64,000 nt of DNA, taken from positions 3,520,001-3,584,000 of the forward strand of contig NZ_CP009533.1 in NCBI RefSeq assembly GCF_000761155.1. The letters are read 5' to 3'. The notes under the pieces were generated by a model that worked only from the letters and a program-made list of their open reading frames with translations, was not told the DNA's origin and ran no database searches. The position numbers were made by a program, and so were the translations under genes. This DNA is from Pseudomonas rhizosphaerae (GTDB lineage Bacteria > Pseudomonadota > Gammaproteobacteria > Pseudomonadales > Pseudomonadaceae). This document shows, one piece after another, positions 54,415 through 62,539 of the stretch (positions are counted from its first letter, which is position 1; every line of letters begins with the position of its first letter).

Positions 54415-55101
54415 ATGTCGAAGCGACCCAACAGCCTGGCCCATGGGCTGGTCGAGGCCTTGAGCCAGCAAATCCGTCTGGGCACTCTGGCGCCAGGCGT
54501 CAAGCTGCCTTCGGAAGGCGCAATCGTTGCCGAACACGGGGTTAGTCGAACTGTGGTGCGCGAAGCCTTGTCGCGGTTGCAGGCATCAGGTCTAGTGGAA
54601 ACCCGGCATGGGGTGGGGACGTTCGTGCTGGAGCGCGAGCCGGCCCATGGTCTGCGCTTGAACGTCGACACCGCGCTCAGTGTGCGCGGCATCCTCGAGT
54701 TGCGCCTGGGATTGGAGACCCAGGCGGCCGCCCTGGCCGCCAAGCGCCGCAGCGAGTCTCAACTGCAACGCATGCGCAAGGCACTGGACGACTATCAACG
54801 CTCGCTGGCCAACAACGACAGCTGCGTGGAGGAAGACAAGCGCTTTCACCTGCTGATCGCCGAGGCGACCGGCAACACGTATTTCACCGACATCATGCAG
54901 CACCTGGGCGATGCGATGATTCCGCGTACCCGGCTCAATGCGCTGGAGAAGGGCGATGCTGATCTGTCCCAGCTGGGGCAGGTGGCGAACCTGGAGCATG
55001 AGGCGATCTACCAGGCGATTCGCAAGCAAGATGCCGATGCGGCGCGGGCGGCGATGTGGCTGCATCTGAGCAACAGCCGTGATCGTTTCAATGCGGATTG
55101 A
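54415..55101 (+). CDS. FadR-subfamily GntR regulator of the glucarate genes
   Basis: A 228-residue regulator. The N-terminal winged helix (LPSEGAIVAEHGVSRTVVREALSRLQ) is followed by an all-helical FCD effector domain with metal-binding-type histidines (DKRFHLLIAEATGN and later EHEAIYQAI). AGGGG precedes ATG 54415; the frame opens 47 codons earlier. It is divergent from gudP-gudD and probably represses them until glucarate or galactarate binds; the ligand is inferred from context. Confidence 0.88.
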   Translation: MSKRPNSLAHGLVEALSQQIRLGTLAPGVKLPSEGAIVAEHGVSRTVVREALSRLQASGLVETRHGVGTFVLEREPAHGLRLNVDTALSVRGILELRLGLETQAAALAAKRRSESQLQRMRKALDDYQRSLANNDSCVEEDKRFHLLIAEATGNTYFTDIMQHLGDAMIPRTRLNALEKGDADLSQLGQVANLEHEAIYQAIRKQDADAARAAMWLHLSNSRDRFNAD

Positions 55102-55133
55102 GGGGGGCTTTTTTTACTGGAGGGTGTCAGTGA

Positions 55134-55236
55134 GGGCCTCTTCGCGGGCAGAGACCCGCTCCCACAAGGCCGGTTGAGAATTAACCCCACTGTGGGAGCG
55201 GGGCGGGCGGCGAGCCCTCTGCCCGCGAAAGGGCCA
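55134..55236. repeat. REP element pair (inverted), family A
   Basis: GCGGGCAGAGACCCGCTCCC (from 55144) and its inverted partner TGTGGGAGCGGGGCGGGCGG ... CTGCCCGCGAAAG (55191-55230) form a long imperfect hairpin between the regulator gene and the cytochrome gene. The same family occurs at 12879-12912. The gap holds nothing else. Confidence 0.85.
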
Positions 55237-55246
55237 GCAGCCATGA

Positions 55247-56560
55247 TCAATGGCTGGTGGACTGCCCCAAGTCATCGCCGGAGGTGTGTTTCATGTCGTC
55301 GCCGCGCATCTGCTTGACGTCGTCGGCCGACACCGTCGAACCCCGGTTGCCCCAGCTGGTGCGGATGAAGTTAACCACGTCGGCCACTTCCTGATCGGAC
55401 AGGCGCCAGGCGAAGCCGGGCATGGTGAAGGTCGACGGCGCCGTGTGCGTGGCCGGCAACGTGCCACCTGCCAGCACGATGTGGATCAGCGAACTGGCAT
55501 CCTCGGTCTGCAGCACCGGGTTGCCAGCCAAGGCCGGGAACACCCGGGTGTAGCCCTGGCCATCGGTGCGATGGCAAGCCGCGCAGTTGTCGATGTACAC
55601 CCCGGCGCCGACCTTGCTGTCGTCTCCTTTCCACAATGCGTCGGACACACGTGCATCGTATTGATGGGGCTTGTCGGCACGGTCCACTGCCGGCAGCGTC
55701 TTCAGGTAGCGAGCGATGGCGGTCAGGTCTTCGTGGGTCATGTACTGCATGCTGTGCTCGACCACATCGCTCATGCCACCGAACACCGCGCTGCGATCGC
55801 TGCGGCCGGTCTTGAGAAATTGCACCAGTTGCTCTTCGCTCCAGCTGCCCAGGCCGTCCTTGTGATCGCCGCGCAGGCTCTTGGCGATCCAGCCTTCGAG
55901 CGGTGCGCTGCCCGCCAGGAAGTCGGCGTTGTCGGCGGCGCTCAGGGCCTTCTCCTGCATCGTGATCGCCCGCGGAGTATGGCAGGCGCCACAGTGCCCC
56001 AGCCCCTCGACCAGGTAGGCGCCGCGACTGATCACCGGATCGGAGCCCGGCGGCGCCTGATAGGCGCTGACCGGGGGTGCGAACAGCCCACGCCAGATCG
56101 CCAGCGGCCAGCGCATGCTCAGTGGCCAGGGAATGTCGGTGGGCTTGTTCGGTTCGGCCACCGGCGCCACGCCTTTCATGAAGTAGGCGTACAAGGCGCG
56201 CATGTCGGCGTCGCTGACCCGTGCATACGAGGGATAGGGCATGGCCGGATACAGGCTGCTGCCGCTCTTGCCGATGCCGTGGCGCACAGCCTTGTCGAAG
56301 TCTTCGAAACTGTAGTTGCCGATGCCGTCGCTGTGCGGCGTGATGTTGGTCGAGTAAACCGTGCCGATCGGCGTCTCCATACCCAACCCGCCGGCGAACG
56401 GCGCACCGCCCTTGGCGGTATGGCAGGCCACGCAGTCACCGGCGCGGGCCAGGTAACGGCCCTGCTCGATCAGGGCGTCGTCGGACTCCGCGGCCCTGGC
56501 CGGCAGACTGGTCAACAAACTGGCGAGCAGGGTCAGCGCAGCGATCTGGATAACGTTCAT
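55247..56560 (-). CDS. Gluconate 2-dehydrogenase, cytochrome c subunit (three haems)
   Basis: A 437-residue periplasmic or membrane-bound cytochrome passing electrons from the flavoprotein to ubiquinone. The signal peptide ends at ARAAE. Three CXXCH sites (CVACH 43-47, CGACH 190-194, CAACH 326-330) match the dehydrogenase-associated tri-haem subunits. AAGGAG precedes ATG 56560, and the frame is open about 200 codons further upstream across the flavoprotein gene as a shadow. The C-terminal tail is His/Asp-rich without a clear anchor. It is the last gene of the operon. Confidence 0.9.
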   Translation of the reverse strand: MNVIQIAALTLLASLLTSLPARAAESDDALIEQGRYLARAGDCVACHTAKGGAPFAGGLGMETPIGTVYSTNITPHSDGIGNYSFEDFDKAVRHGIGKSGSSLYPAMPYPSYARVSDADMRALYAYFMKGVAPVAEPNKPTDIPWPLSMRWPLAIWRGLFAPPVSAYQAPPGSDPVISRGAYLVEGLGHCGACHTPRAITMQEKALSAADNADFLAGSAPLEGWIAKSLRGDHKDGLGSWSEEQLVQFLKTGRSDRSAVFGGMSDVVEHSMQYMTHEDLTAIARYLKTLPAVDRADKPHQYDARVSDALWKGDDSKVGAGVYIDNCAACHRTDGQGYTRVFPALAGNPVLQTEDASSLIHIVLAGGTLPATHTAPSTFTMPGFAWRLSDQEVADVVNFIRTSWGNRGSTVSADDVKQMRGDDMKHTSGDDLGQSTSH

Positions 56561-56571
56561 CTCTGCGCTCC

Positions 56572-58356
56572 TTATGCCTGCACCAGCGGGCCGGGGTTTT
56601 TCAGGTATTGCTCGCGAATGGCCCGTGCCGACCAGTAGGTCAGTGCCGCCACCAGGCCGGTGGGGTTGTAGCCCAGCCCTTGGGGAAAGGCCGAGGCGCC
56701 TGGAACGAAGACGTTGTGCACGTCCCAGCACTGCAGGTAGCGGTTGATCGCACTGGTCTTGGGATCGGTGCCCATGATCGCGCCACCGTTGAGGTGGGTG
56801 GTCTGGTAGGAAGCGGTATTGAAATGCTCGCCGACCTTCTTGCCCAGCAAGGCAATGGTCTTGGGGTTCATGGCCTGGGCGACCTTGCTCATTTTCTCGA
56901 CCATGAAGCGGTTCATCTTGATGTCGTTTTCCTGCCAGTCGAAGGTCATACGCAGCAACGGCAGGCCATAGGCATCGCGGTACACCGGATCCAGGTCCAG
57001 GTAGTTGCCGCGATAGGATTGATGGGCGCCGTGGGCGTCCATCGACACCTGATGGGTGTAGTAGTCGGCAGTGGCCTTCTTCCAGGCGCTGCCCCAGGCT
57101 GGCGTTCCTGGCGGGTTGGCCGTGCCGGCAATGGGCCGGCTGCCGGCCTGGTTGACCCACATCGGCGAGCCGCCGACGAAACCATGGGGGCCGTGGTCGA
57201 AGTTGTCAGCATTGAAGTCGTCGAACGCCACACCGTTGCCACCGGCGCCGATGAAGTTGTTGGTGTGGGTGTCCTTGTCGAAGAAGGCCTTGATGGTGGC
57301 CATGTTCTGGTAGGCGAAGTTCTTGCCGACCACACCTTCGCCGGTCTTGGGATCGTAGGGCTGGCCGATGCCGGAAAGCAGCATCAGGCGCACGTTGTTG
57401 AACTGGAACGCACCGAGAATCACCAGGTCCGCCGGTTGCTCGACTTCACGCCCCTGGGCATCGACGTAGGTCACGCCGGTCGCCTTGCGCTTGGTGCTGT
57501 CCAGATTGACCCGCAGTACGTGGGCGTTGGTGCGCAGCTCGAAGGTTTCGACCTGGCGCAATGCCGGCAGGATGTTCACGTTCGGTGACGCCTTGGAATA
57601 CATGTAGCAGACATAGCCGCTGCAGAAGCCGCAGAAGTTGCAGGGGCCCATCTGCGCGCCATAGGGGTTGGTGTACGGCCCCGAGGTATTGGCCGACGGC
57701 AGGTTGTACGGCTTGTAACCAACTTCGGCAGCCGCCTTCTGGAACAGCTGCGCCGAAACGGTGTTCTTCTGCGAAACCAGCGGGAACGGGTTGGAACGGT
57801 CCGGTGCATAGGGGTTGCCGCCCTTGCCCTCGCCGACGCGCACGCCGTTCACCGTCCAGGCCTGGCCCGAGGTGCCGAAGACTTTTTCGGCGAAATCGAA
57901 GAACGGCTCCAGCTCTTCATAGCTGACGCCGAAATCCTGGATGGTCATGTCCTTGGGAATGAACTGCTTGCCGTAGCGCTCCTCGTAGTGGCTGCGCATG
58001 CGCAGCTCCATGGGATCGACCCGAAAATGCACGCCCGACCAGTGCAGACCGGCGCCGCCGACACCTTTGCCCGGCAGAAACGCGCCCAGCTGGCGGTTGG
58101 GCAGCGCAACGTCGTTGACGCTGTGGCGGATGGTCACGGTTTCCTTGGAGATGTCCTGGAACAGCTTCTTGCGCACGCTGTAGGTCAACTCGTCGATCAC
58201 CTGTGGATAACTGCCGTCTGGGTAGGTGTCCTGCATCGGGCCGCGCTCCAGCGCCACCACGTTGAGACCTGCCTCAGTGAGTTCCTTGGCCATGATCGCG
58301 CCCGTCCAGCCGAACCCGACGATGACCGCGTCGACTTTCTTCATTACCGTTGTCAT
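56572..58356 (-). CDS. Gluconate 2-dehydrogenase, FAD flavoprotein subunit
   Basis: A 594-residue GMC-type oxidoreductase that oxidises gluconate to 2-ketogluconate in the periplasm. The FAD-binding motif GFGWTG is at 14-19, followed by ALERGP. PCNFCGFCSGYVCYMYSK contains the cysteine cluster typical of this subfamily (a possible iron-sulfur site), and the C-terminal GASAFPQGLGYNPTGLVAAL carries the active-site region. It has no signal peptide and is exported with the Tat-signal-bearing gamma subunit. It starts 1 bp after the gamma-subunit stop. Confidence 0.92.
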   Translation of the reverse strand: MTTVMKKVDAVIVGFGWTGAIMAKELTEAGLNVVALERGPMQDTYPDGSYPQVIDELTYSVRKKLFQDISKETVTIRHSVNDVALPNRQLGAFLPGKGVGGAGLHWSGVHFRVDPMELRMRSHYEERYGKQFIPKDMTIQDFGVSYEELEPFFDFAEKVFGTSGQAWTVNGVRVGEGKGGNPYAPDRSNPFPLVSQKNTVSAQLFQKAAAEVGYKPYNLPSANTSGPYTNPYGAQMGPCNFCGFCSGYVCYMYSKASPNVNILPALRQVETFELRTNAHVLRVNLDSTKRKATGVTYVDAQGREVEQPADLVILGAFQFNNVRLMLLSGIGQPYDPKTGEGVVGKNFAYQNMATIKAFFDKDTHTNNFIGAGGNGVAFDDFNADNFDHGPHGFVGGSPMWVNQAGSRPIAGTANPPGTPAWGSAWKKATADYYTHQVSMDAHGAHQSYRGNYLDLDPVYRDAYGLPLLRMTFDWQENDIKMNRFMVEKMSKVAQAMNPKTIALLGKKVGEHFNTASYQTTHLNGGAIMGTDPKTSAINRYLQCWDVHNVFVPGASAFPQGLGYNPTGLVAALTYWSARAIREQYLKNPGPLVQA

Positions 58357-58357
58357 G

Positions 58358-59089
58358 TCAGGCCCTCTCGCCGCGAATCGATACAGCGGGGAAGGGGTAT
58401 TGCTCGTTGCGCTCCACCCAATCCATGAAGTCGGCGCGTGCGCCCGGAAAACCGATCTGGGTCCAGCCGACCATGCCCTTGTTACCGCCGTGCACGGGGT
58501 CACAGAAGAAACCTTCGCGAGTGTTCTGCAGGATCAGACTGAAGAAAGCAGTGGCGGGCAGTTCGTCGAAAACCAGCTCTCCGGCTTCGATCTTGCCGAG
58601 AATATGGTCTTGGGTAGCGCTGTCTTGCTCAGCGAACACTTTGCCCGATTGAGCCTTGCACCAAGCGTCGGTGGCGGCAATGCCCAGGCGGTAGATCTGC
58701 TGGGGCACCAGCTGCAGTTGATAGCCCATCTGGGGCGGGGCATCGGTCACGAACGGACCCTGCATGTACCACAGCGCACCCGTGGCATAGGGCGTGTTCA
58801 TCTGCCGATCAATGAATTCTGCTGCGCCCGCTTCCAGGGCGCCGGGGCCCAGGTCGTCCGCTGGAATCAGCCGGGCCACCGCGGCCTGTACGAAAGCCCA
58901 CTCTTCGGCGGTGAAGAACGACGGCTGGTAGTCGGCGGCGGGCGCTGATGCAGGGGCTTGCGGGCGTGTCTCTGCATGAGCAGTGAGGGCGCCGATGCCC
59001 AGGCCGCTGCTGGCGACAGTCACCACTGGAATCAAGGTCAGGGTTTTGCGCAGAAAATCCCGGCGCGGGTTGTTTTCTTGCTCGGACAT
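58358..59089 (-). CDS. Gluconate 2-dehydrogenase, gamma subunit with Tat signal
   Basis: A 243-residue small subunit. The twin-arginine signal RRDFLRKTLTLIPVVTVASS (residues about 9-28) directs the folded complex with the flavoprotein across the inner membrane. The mature part (FFTAEEWAFVQAAVARLIPADD; GGNKGMVGWTQIGFPGARAD) is the gluconate 2-dehydrogenase subunit 3 domain. The frame is open far upstream; ATG 59089 (MSEQENNPRRDFL) is chosen over ATG 59101, although the ribosome-binding site is weak. It is the first gene of the three-gene operon. Confidence 0.9.
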   Translation of the reverse strand: MSEQENNPRRDFLRKTLTLIPVVTVASSGLGIGALTAHAETRPQAPASAPAADYQPSFFTAEEWAFVQAAVARLIPADDLGPGALEAGAAEFIDRQMNTPYATGALWYMQGPFVTDAPPQMGYQLQLVPQQIYRLGIAATDAWCKAQSGKVFAEQDSATQDHILGKIEAGELVFDELPATAFFSLILQNTREGFFCDPVHGGNKGMVGWTQIGFPGARADFMDWVERNEQYPFPAVSIRGERA

Positions 59090-59342
59090 CAGGGTTCTCA
59101 TCAGCTGTTCGATACGGTTTTTATCGATGCGCAGCTCAGCGGTACGTGTTCGTTGCACCACGCGGCCAGAGGCGGGCAGTGCTTTGTGGAAGGCGCAGAC
59201 GCGACACATTCGGCACGAAGCCAGGCGCGGCAAAATGCCGCCCTGGCGCTTCAACCGACAAATGTATCTATTTGTGACGCCAAATGAAACCGGTTTCAGT
59301 CTTGCAGTGTATCGGTTGGCTCGGTGCATCTGCTCGAACAGG

Positions 59343-60302
59343 TCAAGCCTCGATCCCCAGATCCGCCAGCAATGCCTCGACACCCGGCTTGCTCCCGGCG
59401 AAGCTTTCCACCAGTTCGGCGAAGGGCCGAGTCCCACCCGATGCCAGAATCAGGCGTTGGAAATCCTTACCGGCCCGATTCGCCAACAATCCTTCGCGTT
59501 TGAAACGAGTGAACAGGTGAGCTGCGAGCACCTGCGACCAGACATAGGTGTAATACCCGGCCGCATAATCTTCGTTGGTGAACAAATGAGCGAAGGTGTT
59601 GAGCCAACGTACATAGGGTGGATGGCGGACCACTTGGGTCTTCTCCAGCACCTGCTCGCCGATCTGTTGCGCCGACAGGCCATCGCTCGTGCTGTGCAGG
59701 CGATAGTCCACCAGGGCGTATTCGAGCTGCCACAACAGCGCCTGAGCCCGGAAGCGGGCCTGGGCTGCGAGCGCCTGTTCGACGAACGCGCTGCCGATCT
59801 GCTCGCCGGTCCGATGATGGCGCGACAACGATTGCAGGATTTCCGGCTGCATGGCCCAGTGCTCGAACACGCCGCTGGGCAGTTCCACCGCGTCTTCGGC
59901 CACGCCCTTGATGCCCGAGACACTGCCATGGTCGATGCGGGTCAGCACGTGGTGCAACGCATGGCCCAACTCGTGGAAAAACATCTGGATCTCGCCCAGG
60001 CTCAGCAGGCAGGGAAACGCCGGTGTGTCGGCGGCGAAATCACACCCCACATGGGCAATGGGCAATTGCAGGCGTCCGTCGGCGAAGCGGTGGCGGTCAC
60101 GCAGCGCTTCCATCCAGGCGCCCGCCCGCTTCTTTGGCCGGGTGTGCAGGTCCAGGTAGATGTAGCCCAGCACTTGGCTCTCTTCGCTGATCTGGAACAA
60201 CCGCACCGAAGCCGGTTGGCGCGGTGCTGGAGGGCATTCGTGCCACTGCACGTCGAACAATTGGGCAAGCAGGTGTTGCATGCCGTCCATCACCGCCTGC
60301 AT
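59343..60302 (-). pseudogene. prlC: Truncated M3 oligopeptidase (OpdA/PrlC-like), C-terminal half
   Basis: A 319-residue fragment matching the C-terminal half of an M3 zinc oligopeptidase (normally about 680 residues). The zinc site HELGH (110-114, FFHELGHALHHVLTRID) and a downstream Glu (about 136-140) are intact, and the C-terminal YAAGYYTYVWSQVLAAHLF matches the family. The frame closes with a TAA nine codons upstream of the ATG, so the N-terminal half is missing. The break coincides with low-GC foreign DNA starting about 100 bp away, so the gene was probably cut by insertion. Without its N-terminal domain it is likely inactive. Confidence 0.82.
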
Positions 60303-60415
60303 GGGGAAATTGAAGCTTAGGTAGACGTGTTAACAGGTGTCCACCATAAAAGCGCCTAGCGGCCTCGATGCGCACGTGAAAACAGGGTAAACTGGAGGGA
60401 CTTGGGAGATTTTTA

Positions 60416-61459
60416 ATGATCGACGCTGTTGACCTTTTCTGTGGCGCTGGTGGCCTTACTGCAGGCCTATCAAAAGTTAAAATCACTGTTAGAGCAGGCT
60501 ATGACAATGATGGCAATTGCGAGCACGCTTACACAGTAAATAATAAAGCCAAGTTTATCAAAAAAAGTGTTGAAGAGGTTACAGACGACGAAGTTCGAGC
60601 TTGGTACCGTGAAGGCAACATAAAACTTCTTGCTGGATGCGCGCCTTGCCAACCGTTTTCTACTTACAATCAGGGAAAAGATGCAAGTCTAGATAGGAAG
60701 TGGCCCTTACTGTATGCATTTCAGCGGCTGATCAAAGACGTATCGCCTGAACTTGTGACAATGGAAAACGTTCCTGATGTTACGAAACATCAGGTGTACC
60801 ATGATTTTGTCTCCGCACTCAAACTCCAAAATTATCACGTTTGGGAAGGTAAGGTATCGTGCGTTGAGTATGGTCTACCGCAAAAGAGGCAGCGGCATGT
60901 CTTGCTTGCGTCTAAACTAGGGCCAATTCAAATAATTCCGAAAACCCATCACCAGCATGTATCAGTCTATGAGGCAATTGGCGGTTTTCCTGCCTTAGCA
61001 GCCGGCGAACACCATCAAACTGATCCATTACATCGAGCAGCTAAATTATCACCAATCAATCTCACAAGAATTTTACTCTCGAAGCAAGGTGGTACTTGGC
61101 GTGACTGGCCGGAGACGATACGAGCGGAGTGCCACAAGAAGCCAAGTGGCAAGACATATCCTAGTGTGTACGGAAGAATGCGCTGGGATGAGCCAAGCCC
61201 GACAATGACCACATTATGCTATGGCTTCGGGAACGGAAGATTTGGTCATCCAGAGCAAAATAGAGCAATTTCACTAAGAGAAGCAGCTACTCTACAATCT
61301 TTCCCAAACGATTATGAGTTCCTCCCTCCTGAGCAAATTAATTTTCGAACTGTAGGAAGGATGATCGGTAACGCAGTGCCTGTACGCCTAGGCGAAGTCA
61401 TAGGCCTTAGCCTTGTAAAACACCTGGCGGGGCTGTCAGATCAAAGTCTCAAAGATTAA
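60416..61459 (+). CDS. DNA C5-cytosine methyltransferase (Dcm-like)
   Basis: A 347-residue methyltransferase. Motif I DLFCGAGG (6-13, SAM binding), motif IV with the catalytic Cys78 (GCAPCQPFS), motif VI ENV (117-119), motif VIII QKRQR (156-160) and motif X GNAV near the end are all present, with a target-recognition region between about 200 and 270. GGGAG lies 7 nt before ATG 60416. Codon use is AT-rich and unlike the flanking genes. It is convergent with a vsr gene (11-bp overlap), the usual partnership of a 5mC methylase with a T:G mismatch endonuclease. Confidence 0.93.
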   Translation: MIDAVDLFCGAGGLTAGLSKVKITVRAGYDNDGNCEHAYTVNNKAKFIKKSVEEVTDDEVRAWYREGNIKLLAGCAPCQPFSTYNQGKDASLDRKWPLLYAFQRLIKDVSPELVTMENVPDVTKHQVYHDFVSALKLQNYHVWEGKVSCVEYGLPQKRQRHVLLASKLGPIQIIPKTHHQHVSVYEAIGGFPALAAGEHHQTDPLHRAAKLSPINLTRILLSKQGGTWRDWPETIRAECHKKPSGKTYPSVYGRMRWDEPSPTMTTLCYGFGNGRFGHPEQNRAISLREAATLQSFPNDYEFLPPEQINFRTVGRMIGNAVPVRLGEVIGLSLVKHLAGLSDQSLKD

Positions 61460-61853
61460 AATCGCCTTTGATTCTTTCGTGGAGGCTATCTAGATCCCTG
61501 AGCTCGCATTGCCAATAGGTTAAGACTCGCCACCCCATCAACCGGAGTTTCTCAGAGCTCTCAGCATCGCGTTTGATGTTTGCAGCAAATTTCGCAGACC
61601 AAAATTCATGGCGAGTCTTTGGCATTGAGGCAAGACGACAGCCAGGATGGCGGTGCCAGAAGCAACCATTGACAAATATGACCGTCTTAAACTTTGGGAG
61701 AACTATATCCGGAGAGCCTGGCAGATCTCTACGGTGTAGCCTGAAACGAAAGCCCATGGCGTGAAGCTGCTTCCGAACCACAATTTCCGGAGCAGTATGC
61801 TCACGTTTGACGCTACGCATGATTCTGCTACGGAGTTCTTTTTCCGTATCCAT
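61449..61853 (-). CDS. vsr: Vsr-type very short patch repair endonuclease
   Basis: A 134-residue endonuclease that nicks T:G mismatches arising from 5-methylcytosine deamination. The catalytic Asp49 (SPDIVLPKFKTVIFVNG), His67/His69 (CFWHRHPGC) and zinc cysteines 64, 72 and 116 correspond to E. coli Vsr. Family length is normal. It shares one base with the stop of the upstream gene (TAATG), so it is the last gene of a four-gene operon that reaches the window edge. Vsr-like nucleases can also serve as restriction enzymes in defence clusters. Confidence 0.93.
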   Translation of the reverse strand: MDTEKELRSRIMRSVKREHTAPEIVVRKQLHAMGFRFRLHRRDLPGSPDIVLPKFKTVIFVNGCFWHRHPGCRLASMPKTRHEFWSAKFAANIKRDAESSEKLRLMGWRVLTYWQCELRDLDSLHERIKGDFNL

Positions 61854-62524
61854 TAGACAGTAAATGGGTAGGGCAGACGCGAATTAGCACCCACGCGAAT
61901 TAGGTGCTTGAGCACACCATTCTCGTCGCGGCTTTTTTGCTGCAGCGTTTGGAGCGGTTCCCAGCCAGCCAACGAGTGAACTGAGAATAGAGCAAGCTCG
62001 AATGCACAACTAGCAAACATGTAAAATGTGGGAAAATTGTCAGGCAACCACGCCGCTCGCCCAGGCAATTCTGCGGCCGAACTATCGATAATAATAGGTT
62101 GAACATGAAAGAAACCGTGCTTATTGCCGTCGAATCTCTCCGGATGTTCGTAACGAAAGCCAAAACTATTAGTTACTTTTTCATCACCTGAGACAAGGAC
62201 ACAGATCGTCTCAGTATTAAGCTCTCCGTGATTATTACCAACAAACCTCATGAGTTTCAGCCATCCACATTTTGAGTCAATGTCGACAATCATGTAGGGC
62301 GTAGACTGGTTCGCCTGAGGCGAGATCATGAAAGTCTTAATTTTTATTCTGAGTTGATGCACGTTGCTGTCAAAGAACGACAAGGCGCCTCGTTGCGCTT
62401 TGACTCTAGTTGCCTTAAAGACACCATACTTTTTCAAATCAGACTGACTGTTTACGGCCTTAAAATTAGCCGCATGACTATTGCTTAACAATTCCGCCAG
62501 TGCTTCTGCTTGAGAAACTTCCAT
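61853..62524 (-). CDS. Unknown 223-aa protein in the island operon
   Basis: A 223-residue protein of unrecognised family, with no signal peptide or membrane segment. It has mixed alpha/beta character (QLRIKIKTFMISPQAN; YMIVDIDSKCGWLKLMRFVG), a motif KHGFFHVQPIII at about 140-151, and a hydrophobic helical region FYMFASCAFELALFSVH at about 172-188. It overlaps vsr by 1 bp and follows the receiver-like gene by 15 bp, so all are co-transcribed. The low GC matches the other island genes. Confidence 0.7.
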   Translation of the reverse strand: MEVSQAEALAELLSNSHAANFKAVNSQSDLKKYGVFKATRVKAQRGALSFFDSNVHQLRIKIKTFMISPQANQSTPYMIVDIDSKCGWLKLMRFVGNNHGELNTETICVLVSGDEKVTNSFGFRYEHPERFDGNKHGFFHVQPIIIDSSAAELPGRAAWLPDNFPTFYMFASCAFELALFSVHSLAGWEPLQTLQQKSRDENGVLKHLIRVGANSRLPYPFTV

Positions 62525-62539
62525 AGTTAGAATCCGCTG

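Noticed and set aside
56572..57160. Upstream extension of the cytochrome c subunit frame across the flavoprotein gene
   Set aside because: The strong AAGGAG at ATG 56560 and the signal peptide fix the start; the extension is out-of-frame reading of the flavoprotein gene.
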